From contig JAHZJY010000139.1 in the NCBI GenBank assembly GCA_022600695.1, forward strand, positions 1 through 11,360: a DNA stretch of 11,360 nucleotides, read 5' to 3'. A model generated the notes under the pieces. The model was not told where the DNA came from, searched no databases, and saw only the letters and a program-made list of their open reading frames with translations. This stretch comes from Actinomycetes bacterium (GTDB taxonomy: Bacteria > Actinomycetota > Actinomycetes > Mycobacteriales > Mycobacteriaceae). The translations under genes and the position numbers were made by a program. Shown piece by piece: positions 1 to 8,759 of the stretch. Each line of letters starts with the position of its first letter. The stretch's first letter is position 1.

Positions 1-35
1 ATTCCGGGCTCGGCGGTGGAGGACGTGATCGGCAT
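1..35 (-). CDS. echA20: EchA20, crotonase-family hydrolase of steroid ring degradation, N-terminal fragment
   Basis: Only the first eleven codons lie in the window; they read M-P-I-T-S-S-T-A-E-P-G and the gene continues past base 1. This resembles the N-terminus of M. tuberculosis EchA20 (Rv3550) as I remember it. The gene's place, divergent from the Rv3549c homologue across a KstR2 operator, matches that genome. The ATG is preceded by AGGAG (plus-strand CTCCT at 40-44) with four bases between. In the family, EchA20 hydrolytically opens ring D of a CoA-linked indane intermediate late in cholesterol degradation, before IpdAB. With so short a fragment the call depends mainly on synteny. Confidence 0.7.
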   Translation of the reverse strand, partial: MPITSSTAEPG

Positions 36-39
36 GACG

Positions 40-44
40 CTCCT
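40..44 (-). promoter_or_regulatory. Ribosome binding site of echA20
   Basis: On the minus strand the sequence reads AGGAG, then four bases, then ATG. It fixes the echA20 start and shows that this side of the divergent promoter makes a leadered message, unlike the plus-strand side. Confidence 0.6.
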
Positions 45-52
45 GGACCCCT

Positions 53-68
53 AAGCAAGCACTTGCTT
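53..68. promoter_or_regulatory. KstR2 operator between echA20 and the SDR operon
   Basis: AAGCAAG-CA-CTTGCTT is a perfect 7-2-7 inverted repeat. Positions 54-67 fit the published KstR2 consensus AnCAAGnnCTTGnT at every fixed base. KstR2 is the TetR-family repressor of the ring C/D (HIP) catabolic genes and is relieved by a CoA-thioester ligand. The site ends two bases before a TACGCT -10 element (71-76), so bound repressor would cover the promoter spacer of the plus-strand SDR operon. It also lies 17 bases upstream of the echA20 start codon, so one site probably serves both directions. Confidence 0.88.
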
Positions 69-70
69 GG

Positions 71-76
71 TACGCT
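71..76 (+). promoter_or_regulatory. Predicted -10 element of the SDR operon (leaderless)
   Basis: TACGCT matches the mycobacterial TAnnnT -10 pattern. It ends six bases before the GTG at 83, and no Shine-Dalgarno lies between, so transcription probably starts at or next to the start codon and gives a leaderless message. No convincing -35 hexamer is visible; the KstR2 palindrome occupies the spacer. This is pattern matching without transcript data. Confidence 0.5.
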
Positions 77-82
77 AGCACA

Positions 83-847
83 GTGCCGGATCACTTCGAC
101 CTCGGACTTGCGGGCCGCATCGTGCTGGTTACCGGGGGCGTACGTGGTGTCGGCGCGGGGATCAGCGCCGTTTTTGCCGCCCAGGCCGCGACGGTCATCA
201 CCTGTGCCCGGCGGCCGGTCGAGGGCCTGCCCTATGAATTCCACGGCTGCGATGTGCGTGACCCCGACGCGGTCGGCTCACTCGTCGAGACCATCGTCGG
301 ACGGCACGGCCGCCTCGATGTCGTGGTCAACAACGCCGGTGGGTCGCCACATGCAGCGGCCGCCGATGCCTCGCCACGGTTTCATCAGAAAGTGATCGAA
401 TTGAACCTGCTCGGCATGTTGCACGTCTCGCAGGCTGCGAACGCCGTCATGCAGCAGCAGTCGCGGGGCGGGGCGATCGTGTCGATATCCAGCGTCAGTG
501 GGCGCCGACCCTCCCCGGGTACGGCCGCCTACGGTGCCGCCAAGGCGGGGGTGGACAGCCTCACCGCGACCCTCGCGGTGGAATGGGCGCCCAAAGTCCG
601 GGTGAATGCGGTGGTGGCCGGCATGGTCGCCACCGAACAGGTTGAGCTGTTTTACGGCGATGCCGCCTCACAGGATGCGGTGGCATCGACCATTCCGCTC
701 GGCCGAATGGCGCAACCACGCGAAATCGGTTGGGCTGCGGCATTTCTGGCATCGGACGCGGCGTCCTACGTCAGTGGGGCCACGCTGGCGGTCCATGGTG
801 GCGGTGAGCCGCCGCCCTTCCTGTCCGCTTCGAACGCCAACAACTGA
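83..847 (+). CDS. Short-chain dehydrogenase/reductase, Rv3549c-like
   Basis: A classical SDR of 254 residues, the usual family length. The cofactor glycine motif T-G-G-V-R-G-V-G spans residues 17-24, N-N-A-G is at 83-86, and the catalytic set is Asn108, Ser137, Tyr150 and Lys154 (Y-x-x-x-K). It should be a soluble NAD(P)-dependent alcohol/ketone oxidoreductase. Position and the KstR2 operator upstream identify it as the Rv3549c counterpart, which belongs to the KstR2 regulon for steroid ring C/D breakdown. Its exact substrate is, to my knowledge, not settled; a hydroxyacyl-CoA of the indane pathway is a reasonable guess. The GTG start has no Shine-Dalgarno but sits six bases after a -10 motif, which suggests leaderless initiation. 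The last codons fall inside a 14-bp tandem duplication. The second SDR follows after 26 bases. Confidence 0.88.
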   Translation: MPDHFDLGLAGRIVLVTGGVRGVGAGISAVFAAQAATVITCARRPVEGLPYEFHGCDVRDPDAVGSLVETIVGRHGRLDVVVNNAGGSPHAAAADASPRFHQKVIELNLLGMLHVSQAANAVMQQQSRGGAIVSISSVSGRRPSPGTAAYGAAKAGVDSLTATLAVEWAPKVRVNAVVAGMVATEQVELFYGDAASQDAVASTIPLGRMAQPREIGWAAAFLASDAASYVSGATLAVHGGGEPPPFLSASNANN

Positions 848-862
848 GCGCCAACAACTGAG
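835..862 (+). repeat. Perfect 14-bp tandem duplication at the SDR-SDR junction
   Basis: CGCCAACAACTGAG occurs at 835-848 and again, base for base, at 849-862. The first copy carries the last codons and the TGA stop of the upstream SDR; the second is untranslated and runs into the Shine-Dalgarno of the next gene. With one copy, the stop codon would lie directly against the AGGAGGT, so the duplication widened the gap between the two genes. Confidence 0.9.
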
Positions 863-867
863 GAGGT
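861..867 (+). promoter_or_regulatory. Strong ribosome binding site of the second SDR
   Basis: AGGAGGT, almost the full anti-16S complement, lies six bases before the ATG at 874 and decides that start. Confidence 0.75.
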
Positions 868-873
868 ATCGCA

Positions 874-1779
874 ATGGGTTTGCTCGACGGTCGGATCGTT
901 ATTGTCACCGGCGCCGGCGGCGGTATCGGCCGTGCGCATGCGCTCGCCGTGGCCGCTGAAGGGGCGCGGGTGGTCGTCAATGACATCGGTGTCGGGCTCG
1001 ACGGCTCACCGGCCGGCGGGGGCAGCGCCGCACAGGCGGTTGTCGACGAGATCACCGCCTCCGGTGGGCAGGCCGTCACCAGCGGCGCCGACGTCGCGGA
1101 CTGGACCGAAGCGGCCGGGCTCATCCAGACGGCGGTGGATACGTTCGGTGGCCTGGACGTGCTGGTGAACAATGCCGGAATCGTGCGGGACCGGATGATC
1201 GCGACCACCAGCGAGGAGGAATTCGATGCTGTCGTCGCCGTACACCTCAAGGGCCACTTCGCCACTGCCCGGCATGCGGCCGCCTACTGGCGCGCGGTGT
1301 CGAAGTCGGGTAAGCCGGTCGATGCCCGGATCATCAACACTACGTCCGGTGCGGGACTCCAGGGCAGCGTCGGACAGGGCAATTACAGTGCCGCCAAGGC
1401 CGGGATCGCGGCGTTGACCTTGGTGGCTGCCGCGGAGATGGGTCGCTACGGGGTAACCGTCAATGCGATAGCCCCGGCGGCGCGCACCCGGATGACCGAG
1501 ACGGTGTTCGCTGAGATGATGGCCAGGCCCGGGTCCGGTTTCGATGCCATGGCTGCGGAGAACATCTCTCCACTGGTGGTGTGGCTGGGCAGTGTCGAGT
1601 CCGCTGACGTCACGGGTCGGGTGTTCGAGGTGGAAGGTGGGATCATCCGGGCGGCGGAGGGCTGGCGCCATGGGCCGGAGGTCGATAAGGGGGACCGCTG
1701 GGAACCGGGTGAATTGGGGCCGGTGGTGCGGGGGTTGCTGGCCGATGCCCGTCCGCCGGTGCCGGTGTTCGGGGCGTGA
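874..1779 (+). CDS. Short-chain dehydrogenase/reductase of the MFE-2 hydroxyacyl-CoA dehydrogenase type, Rv3548c-like
   Basis: A 301-residue SDR, longer than the classical 250 residues. T-G-A-G-G-G-I-G is at 12-19. V-V-N-D at 34-37 ends the second strand, with Asp37 where NAD-preferring enzymes of this branch carry an acidic residue. A glycine-rich insertion (38-52) follows, as in the (3R)-hydroxyacyl-CoA dehydrogenase unit of peroxisomal multifunctional enzyme 2. N-N-A-G is at 99-102; Ser158, Tyr171 and Lys175 form the catalytic site. The C-terminal extension (about 255-301) also fits that branch. By synteny it is the Rv3548c counterpart. An NAD-dependent dehydrogenation of a CoA-bound steroid fragment is likely, but the substrate is inferred. 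It is co-transcribed with the first SDR. Its stop lies 12 bases from the stop of the converging ddn gene. Confidence 0.88.
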   Translation: MGLLDGRIVIVTGAGGGIGRAHALAVAAEGARVVVNDIGVGLDGSPAGGGSAAQAVVDEITASGGQAVTSGADVADWTEAAGLIQTAVDTFGGLDVLVNNAGIVRDRMIATTSEEEFDAVVAVHLKGHFATARHAAAYWRAVSKSGKPVDARIINTTSGAGLQGSVGQGNYSAAKAGIAALTLVAAAEMGRYGVTVNAIAPAARTRMTETVFAEMMARPGSGFDAMAAENISPLVVWLGSVESADVTGRVFEVEGGIIRAAEGWRHGPEVDKGDRWEPGELGPVVRGLLADARPPVPVFGA

Positions 1780-1791
1780 CGCCGGCCGCCG

Positions 1792-3926
<2,135 letters not shown>

Positions 3927-3933
3927 TCATATT

Positions 3934-3939
3934 GAGGAG
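3934..3939 (+). promoter_or_regulatory. Ribosome binding site of cyp125
   Basis: GAGGAG lies nine bases before the ATG at 3949. It favours this start over an in-frame ATG at 3871. Confidence 0.65.
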
Positions 3940-3948
3940 CGTACCGCG

Positions 3949-5211
3949 ATGGCTACCCCCGGGCCGGCCCCCCAGCTGCCGCATGGCTTCGATTTTCTCG
4001 ACCCGGATCGCAACGTGGAGCGGCTACCGATCGAGGAACTGACCGAGTTGCGCAGGGTCGCGCCCATCTGGTGGTGTGAGCAGCAGATCGGCAAGGGAGG
4101 CTTCAACGACGGCGGCTACTGGGTGGTCACCAAGCACAGGGACGTCAAAGAGGTATCCCGACGCAACGACGTCTTTCAGAGCGGACCGAATACCGCGCTC
4201 CCACAGTTCCCCGATGAGATAGCCCGGGAAGATATCGACATGCAGAGCGTCATCCTGCTCAACATGGATGGCGAGCACCACGACCGGCTGCGCCGGATCA
4301 TCTCCCGGGGTTTCACGCCGCGGGCCGTCGAACGGCTCCGCGACGAGCTCACCCAACGTGCCGACACGATCGTCAAGACGGCGGCGGCGCAGGGATACGG
4401 CGACTTCGTCGAACAGGTTGCCTGTGAGCTTCCACTCCAGGTGATCGCCGGGTTGCTCGGTGTGCCACAAGACGAGCGGGCGAAACTGTTCCGCTGGACC
4501 AACGAGATGACCGGCAATGAGGATCCCGAGTTCGCCCATGTCGACGCCAGGGCCTCGTCGATGGATCTACTCGGATACGCGATGACGATGGCCGCGGTCA
4601 AGGCCAATGAGCCCGGTGAGGATATCGTCACGGCCCTGATCAATGCCGATGTGGCAGGCGAGAAACTGACCGACGACGAGTTCGCGTTCTTCGTGCTGAT
4701 GCTCGCCGTCGCCGGTAGCGAGACCACCCGCAATTCGATCACCCACGGAATGATCGCCTTCGTCGACAACCCCGACCAGTGGGAGTTGTACCGGCGTGAG
4801 CGGCCCGCCACGGCGGCCGACGAGATCGTTCGGTGGGCCACACCGGTAACCGCCTTCCAGCGCACGGCCGTCCAGGACACCGAACTCGGCGGGGTACCGA
4901 TAAAACAGGGCCAGCGGGTGGTCATGTATTACCGGTCGGCCAACTTCGATGAAGAGGTGTTCGACGACCCGAACACCTTCAACATCCTTCGAGACCCCAA
5001 CCCGCACGTCGGATTCGGGGGCACCGGGGTGCACTACTGTCTGGGCGCGAACCTCGCGCGGATGACCATCGACCTGATCTTCAACGCGATCGCCGATCAG
5101 ATGCCGGATCTGTCGCCGATCGGGAAACCGGAACGGCTGCGTTCGGGGTGGCTCAACGGCATCAAACACTGGCAGGTGGACTACACCGGGTCATCCACCA
5201 CTTCTCACTAG
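3949..5211 (+). CDS. cyp125: CYP125, steroid C26/C27 monooxygenase (cytochrome P450)
   Basis: A soluble bacterial P450 of 420 residues. The heme-binding loop F-G-G-T-G-V-H-Y-C-L-G gives the iron ligand Cys364. The I-helix oxygen-activation motif is A-G-S-E-T-T at 255-260, and the K-helix E-x-x-R is Glu292 to Arg295. Regions typical of CYP125 include E-I-V-R-W-A-T-P-V-T-A-F-Q-R-T and the C-terminal S-G-W-L-N-G-I-K-H-W-Q-V-D-Y-T-G, which agree closely with M. tuberculosis Rv3545c as I recall it. CYP125 oxidises the terminal side-chain carbon of cholesterol or cholestenone to the acid, the step that allows CoA ligation and beta-oxidation. The chosen ATG has GAGGAG upstream; an in-frame ATG at 3871 would add 26 unconserved residues. 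It is the first gene of the KstR-controlled igr operon; fadE28 follows after 26 bases. Confidence 0.96.
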   Translation: MATPGPAPQLPHGFDFLDPDRNVERLPIEELTELRRVAPIWWCEQQIGKGGFNDGGYWVVTKHRDVKEVSRRNDVFQSGPNTALPQFPDEIAREDIDMQSVILLNMDGEHHDRLRRIISRGFTPRAVERLRDELTQRADTIVKTAAAQGYGDFVEQVACELPLQVIAGLLGVPQDERAKLFRWTNEMTGNEDPEFAHVDARASSMDLLGYAMTMAAVKANEPGEDIVTALINADVAGEKLTDDEFAFFVLMLAVAGSETTRNSITHGMIAFVDNPDQWELYRRERPATAADEIVRWATPVTAFQRTAVQDTELGGVPIKQGQRVVMYYRSANFDEEVFDDPNTFNILRDPNPHVGFGGTGVHYCLGANLARMTIDLIFNAIADQMPDLSPIGKPERLRSGWLNGIKHWQVDYTGSSTTSH

Positions 5212-5222
5212 CAGACCACACC

Positions 5223-5232
5223 AGGAGGAGGT
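5223..5232 (+). promoter_or_regulatory. Strong ribosome binding site of fadE28
   Basis: AGGAGGAGGT lies five bases before GTG at 5238. It selects this start over an in-frame ATG at 5148, which would lie inside cyp125. Confidence 0.75.
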
Positions 5233-5237
5233 ATCCG

Positions 5238-6251
5238 GTGGACTTCACTCCGGGCCCCGAACAGCAGGCTGTCGCCGACGTCGTCAACTCCGTCTTGGAG
5301 CGTGAGAACACCTGGGATGCTCTGGTTTCCGGTGGGGTGACCGCACTCGGAGTGCCGGACCGGATGGGCGGCGACGGGGTGGGGCTGCCCGAGATCGCGA
5401 CTGCCCTGACCGAAATCGGCCGACACGGAACGGTCTCTCCGGCTCTGGCCACCCTCGGGTTCGGTGTGGCGCCGCTGCTGGTTCTGGCCGGTGATGGCCA
5501 ACAGGATCGCTTCCTCGACGGCGTAGCCAATGGCGCTGTTCTCACCGCGGCCTTGAACGAGCCGGGCGAGGTACTGCCGGACCGGCCGGCGACGAAGCTT
5601 GTGGACGGCCGGCTCACCGGAACCAAGATCGCAGTCCCTTTTGCCGCGCAGGCGAACTGGATACTGGTCAGTGCTGACAGCGGGGTAGCGGTGGTGTCAC
5701 CGAAGGCCGACGGAGTGCGGCTGGTCGAGACGCCCACATCAGCGGGCGGGGAGGAGTTCGCCCTCGAATTCTCCGGCGTCGCAGTCGATTCCGCGGCTGT
5801 GCTGGTCGGTGCTGATGCGCATCGGGTGAACCGTTTGGCGATCGCCGCAACCGGAGCCTACGCGGCGGGGCTTCTGGCCGGTGCGGTCCGGCTCACCGCC
5901 GACTACGTCTCCAGCCGCCATCAGTTCGGCCGGCCACTGGCGACCTTCCAGGCCGTCGCGCAGCAGTTGGCCGAGGTCTACATCGCCTCGCGCACCCTGG
6001 GGCTGGCCTCGACCTCGGCCGTATGGCGGCTGGCGGAGGGACGCGACGCCGACGATGACCTTGACGTCCTGGCCTACTGGCTGACGTCGCAGGCCCCGCC
6101 GGCCATGCAAACCTGCCACCATCTGCACGGAGGCATGGGGATGGACGTCACCTATCCCATGCATCGCTACTACTCGTTGATCAAGGACCTCACCCGCCTG
6201 CTGGGCGGGCCCGCGCATCGTCTCGATCTGGTTGGAGCGCAATGTATATAG
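5238..6251 (+). CDS. fadE28: FadE28 (ChsE1), acyl-CoA dehydrogenase subunit without catalytic base
   Basis: This 337-residue protein has the acyl-CoA dehydrogenase fold in shortened form; full-length homotetrameric enzymes have about 380-400 residues. An FAD-side motif S-R-H-Q-F-G-R-P is at 226-233 and H-G-G-M-G-M-D-V-T-Y-P-M-H-R-Y-Y at 297-312. No glutamate is seen at either usual catalytic position: the helix before Arg227 reads R-L-A-I-A-A-T-G, and the C-terminal loop reads L-T-R-L-L-G-G. This matches M. tuberculosis FadE28 (Rv3544c), which pairs with FadE29 in an alpha2beta2 enzyme that dehydrogenates 3-oxo-4-pregnene-20-carboxyl-CoA, the last side-chain dehydrogenation. The GTG start gives V-D-F-T-P and fits the family. 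Its end overlaps fadE29 by ten bases, suiting equimolar subunit synthesis. Confidence 0.95.
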   Translation: MDFTPGPEQQAVADVVNSVLERENTWDALVSGGVTALGVPDRMGGDGVGLPEIATALTEIGRHGTVSPALATLGFGVAPLLVLAGDGQQDRFLDGVANGAVLTAALNEPGEVLPDRPATKLVDGRLTGTKIAVPFAAQANWILVSADSGVAVVSPKADGVRLVETPTSAGGEEFALEFSGVAVDSAAVLVGADAHRVNRLAIAATGAYAAGLLAGAVRLTADYVSSRHQFGRPLATFQAVAQQLAEVYIASRTLGLASTSAVWRLAEGRDADDDLDVLAYWLTSQAPPAMQTCHHLHGGMGMDVTYPMHRYYSLIKDLTRLLGGPAHRLDLVGAQCI

Positions 6252-7405
6252 AACTCACTCCTGAGCAGCGGCATCTGCAAGCCGAGATGCGGCAGTACTT
6301 CGCCAGCCTCATCTCGGCTGACGAGGCCGCTCAGATGGAGACCGATCGACACGGCAAGGCCTATCGCGCAGTGATCAAGCGGATGGGCTCCGATGGAAAA
6401 CTCGGGGTGGGCTGGCCCAAGGAGTACGGCGGACTCGGCTACGGCCCGATCGAGCAACAGATCTTCGTCAACGAAGCCGCGCGGGCGGACGTACCGCTGC
6501 CGGCCGTGACGTTGCAGACTGTCGGGCCAACGCTGATGGTCTACGGTACCGAAGCGCAGAAGGCGAAGTTCCTGCCGGCGATTCTGGCGGGCGAGGTCCA
6601 TTTCGCGATCGGTTACTCGGAGCCGGAGGCGGGCACCGACCTGGCGGCGCTACGCACTTCCGCAGTGCGGCACGGTGATGAATACGTCATCAACGGCCAA
6701 AAGATGTGGACCACCGGCGGTCACGATGCCGACTATGTCTGGCTGGCCTGCCGGACCGACCCGGACGTGGCCAAACACAAGGGTATTTCGATCCTGATCG
6801 TCGACACCACCGATCCAGGTTACTCGTGGACGCCGGTCATCCTCTCCGACGGTGCACACCACACCAACGCCACCTATTACAACGACGTCCGGGTTTCGGC
6901 CGACATGCTGGTCGGTGAGGAGAACGCCGGCTGGCGTCTGATCACCACACAGCTCAATCACGAGCGGGTCATGCTCGGTCCGGCCGGCAAGATCGCCGGA
7001 CTGTATGACCGCGTCCATGCCTGGGCTGGAAAGCCGGGCGGTGATGGGGTCACTCCGATCGACCGCGATGACGTCCGGCGGACACTGGGTGAGATCAAGG
7101 CGACCTGGCGGATCAACGAGCTGCTCAACTGGCAGGTCGCGGCGGCCGGAGAGACGGTGGACATCGCCGACGCCGCCGCCACCAAGGTGTTCTCCACCGA
7201 ACGGATTCAGCGGATCGGCCGGCTCGCCGAGGAGATCGTCGGCAAGTACGGAAACCCGGCCGAGGACGAAACCGCGGAATTGTTGAACTGGCTGGATGCG
7301 CAGACCAAGCGCAACCTGGTCATCACCTTCGGCGGTGGAATCAACGAGGTGATGCGCGAGCAGGTGGCCGCGGCCGGGCTGGGCGTGCCGAGGGTGCCCC
7401 GATGA
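6242..7405 (+). CDS. fadE29: FadE29 (ChsE2), catalytic acyl-CoA dehydrogenase subunit
   Basis: At 387 residues this has full acyl-CoA dehydrogenase length and matches Rv3543c. The N-terminal helical domain contains G-W-P-K-E-Y-G-G-L-G (58-67). The flavin/substrate region has G-Y-S-E-P-E-A-G-T-D-L-A (124-135) and M-W-T-T-G-G (155-160). The likely base is Glu241 in N-H-E-R-V, at the helix position used by isovaleryl-CoA dehydrogenase; the medium-chain site instead reads I-T-F-G-G-G (361-366), without Glu. With FadE28 it forms the heterotetramer that introduces the C17-C20 double bond into the three-carbon side-chain CoA ester. GGAG (6234-6237) is four bases before the ATG. The gene overlaps fadE28 by ten bases and chsH2 by four. 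Confidence 0.96.
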   Translation: MYIELTPEQRHLQAEMRQYFASLISADEAAQMETDRHGKAYRAVIKRMGSDGKLGVGWPKEYGGLGYGPIEQQIFVNEAARADVPLPAVTLQTVGPTLMVYGTEAQKAKFLPAILAGEVHFAIGYSEPEAGTDLAALRTSAVRHGDEYVINGQKMWTTGGHDADYVWLACRTDPDVAKHKGISILIVDTTDPGYSWTPVILSDGAHHTNATYYNDVRVSADMLVGEENAGWRLITTQLNHERVMLGPAGKIAGLYDRVHAWAGKPGGDGVTPIDRDDVRRTLGEIKATWRINELLNWQVAAAGETVDIADAAATKVFSTERIQRIGRLAEEIVGKYGNPAEDETAELLNWLDAQTKRNLVITFGGGINEVMREQVAAAGLGVPRVPR

Positions 7406-8361
7406 GCGCGGTCGAGGACATCAAACGGGCCGCCGAGCGGATCAAAGCCGAGGGCAAGAGCAGGCCCCGCAGCGGTCGTCATCCGGTGAACCAACCGATG
7501 ATCGACCATTGGCTGGATGCGGTCGGTGACAGGAACCCGATCTACGTCGACGATGCGGCCGCCCGGGCAGCCGGCCATGCCGGTGTCGTCGCGCCGCCGG
7601 CCATGATTCAGGTGTGGACCATGGCGGGCCTCGGCGGAGTGCGCGCCGACGACGATCCGCTGGGCAGGATGCTCGGACTTTTCGACCAGGCCGGGTACGT
7701 CGGTGTGGTCGCCACCAACTGCGAGCAGACCTACCATCGGTATCTGCGGCCCGGGGAACAGGTCAGCGTGACCGCTGAGTTGACTGACGTCGTCGGGCCC
7801 AAGCAGACCGCACTGGGCGAGGGTTTCTTCATCACCCAAAAGATCACTTGGTCGGTGGGCGATGAAGACGTCGCCGACATGCTGTGGCGCATCATGAAAT
7901 TCCGGCCGAAGGACCAGGAGATCCCGGCCGCGGTTCCCGAGGACCTCGATCCAGAGTTGATGATCCGGCCGGCGGCATCGAAGGACACCCAGTTCTTCTG
8001 GGACGGGATCAACGCCCATGAACTGCGCATCCAGAGGCGCCCGGGCGGCGACTTGCAGCACCCACCGGTCCCGGCAATCTGGCAGGAGAGGGAATCGCCG
8101 GTCGACTATGTGGTTGCCAGCGGACGAGGAACGGTGTTCAGTTTCGTGGTCCACCACGCCCCGAAGGTGCCTGGCCGCACTCTGCCCTTCGTGATCGCGT
8201 TGGTCGAACTGGACGAGGGGGTGCGGATGCTGGGTGAGCTGCGCAACGTCGATCCGGCGATGGTGCAGATCGGAATGCCCGTCCGCGCAACCTATATCGA
8301 CTTCCCGGCCGGGGACGGTGGGCCGGCGTGGACGCTCTACGCGTGGCAGCCGGCTTCGTGA
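7402..8361 (+). CDS. chsH2: ChsH2, MaoC-like hydratase subunit fused to a DUF35 domain
   Basis: This 319-residue protein has two domains. Residues about 25-165 are a MaoC/hotdog unit with G-D-R-N-P-I-Y-V-D-D (42-51), close to the hydratase-2 signature but with Tyr where the active subunit has His. Residues about 196-319 are DUF35 (OB-fold), starting near F-F-W-D-G and containing S-G-R-G-T-V-F-S-F (240-248). It matches Rv3542c. The MaoC part pairs with ChsH1 to hydrate the C17-C20 double bond of the steroid CoA ester; the DUF35 part binds and is needed by Ltp2 for the retro-aldol step. The only cysteine is Cys107, so the DUF35 domain has no zinc ribbon, unlike many relatives. ATGA at 7402 overlaps the fadE29 stop, and GTGA at 8358 overlaps the chsH1 start. 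Confidence 0.95.
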   Translation: MSAVEDIKRAAERIKAEGKSRPRSGRHPVNQPMIDHWLDAVGDRNPIYVDDAAARAAGHAGVVAPPAMIQVWTMAGLGGVRADDDPLGRMLGLFDQAGYVGVVATNCEQTYHRYLRPGEQVSVTAELTDVVGPKQTALGEGFFITQKITWSVGDEDVADMLWRIMKFRPKDQEIPAAVPEDLDPELMIRPAASKDTQFFWDGINAHELRIQRRPGGDLQHPPVPAIWQERESPVDYVVASGRGTVFSFVVHHAPKVPGRTLPFVIALVELDEGVRMLGELRNVDPAMVQIGMPVRATYIDFPAGDGGPAWTLYAWQPAS

Positions 8362-8759
8362 GCGCGCCCACTGCCGAGGTCGGCACCGTTTTGCCGGAGT
8401 TGTCGCTGTACGGCGACCCGACATTCATCGTCTCGACGGCCATCGCCACCCGCGACTACCAGGACGTCCATCACGACCGGGACAAGGCACAGGCAAAAGG
8501 GTCCAAAGACATCTTCGTCAACATCCTTACCGACACCGGGCTGGTGCAGCGCTATGTCACCGACTGGGCCGGGCCGAACGCGGTCCTCAAGTCGATCGGG
8601 TTGCGGCTCGGCGTGCCGTGGTACGCCTATGACACCGTCACCCTCAGAGGTGAGGTGACTGCCGTCGCGGATGGCGTGGTGACGGTGAAAGTTGTTGGCA
8701 GCAACAGCCTCGGTGACCACCTGATCGCCACCGCGACGCTGACGATGGGAGCGCTGTGA
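8358..8759 (+). CDS. chsH1: ChsH1, catalytic MaoC-like hydratase subunit
   Basis: A single hotdog domain of 133 residues matching Rv3541c (129 residues). The catalytic pair is Asp33 and His38 in A-T-R-D-Y-Q-D-V-H-H-D, equivalent to Asp29 and His34 of M. tuberculosis ChsH1. The stretch N-I-L-T-D-T-G-L-V-Q-R-Y-V-T-D-W-A-G-P (55-73) is typical of the family. With the ChsH2 MaoC domain it forms the heteromeric hydratase that adds water across the C17-C20 double bond, giving the 17-hydroxy CoA ester. The GTG at 8358 overlaps the chsH2 stop as GTGA and gives the family N-terminus; starting at an ATG at 8328 would only add a tail read from within chsH2. The gene overlaps or abuts ltp2. Confidence 0.95.
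   Translation: MSAPTAEVGTVLPELSLYGDPTFIVSTAIATRDYQDVHHDRDKAQAKGSKDIFVNILTDTGLVQRYVTDWAGPNAVLKSIGLRLGVPWYAYDTVTLRGEVTAVADGVVTVKVVGSNSLGDHLIATATLTMGAL

Noticed and set aside
1..54. Plus-strand open frame ending in TAA at 52-54 as the tail of an upstream gene
   Set aside because: The minus strand of the same bases reads as the EchA20 N-terminus with its ribosome binding site, and synteny places echA20 there divergently.
1006..1671. A 221-codon minus-strand frame opposite the second SDR
   Set aside because: It lies wholly within a well-supported SDR, is rich in R/G/H as expected of a frame shadow, and shows no motif.
1773..1783. GGCG-TGA-CGCC hairpin at the convergent SDR/ddn junction as a terminator
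   Set aside because: Only four base pairs and no T-run; too weak to call in GC-rich sequence.
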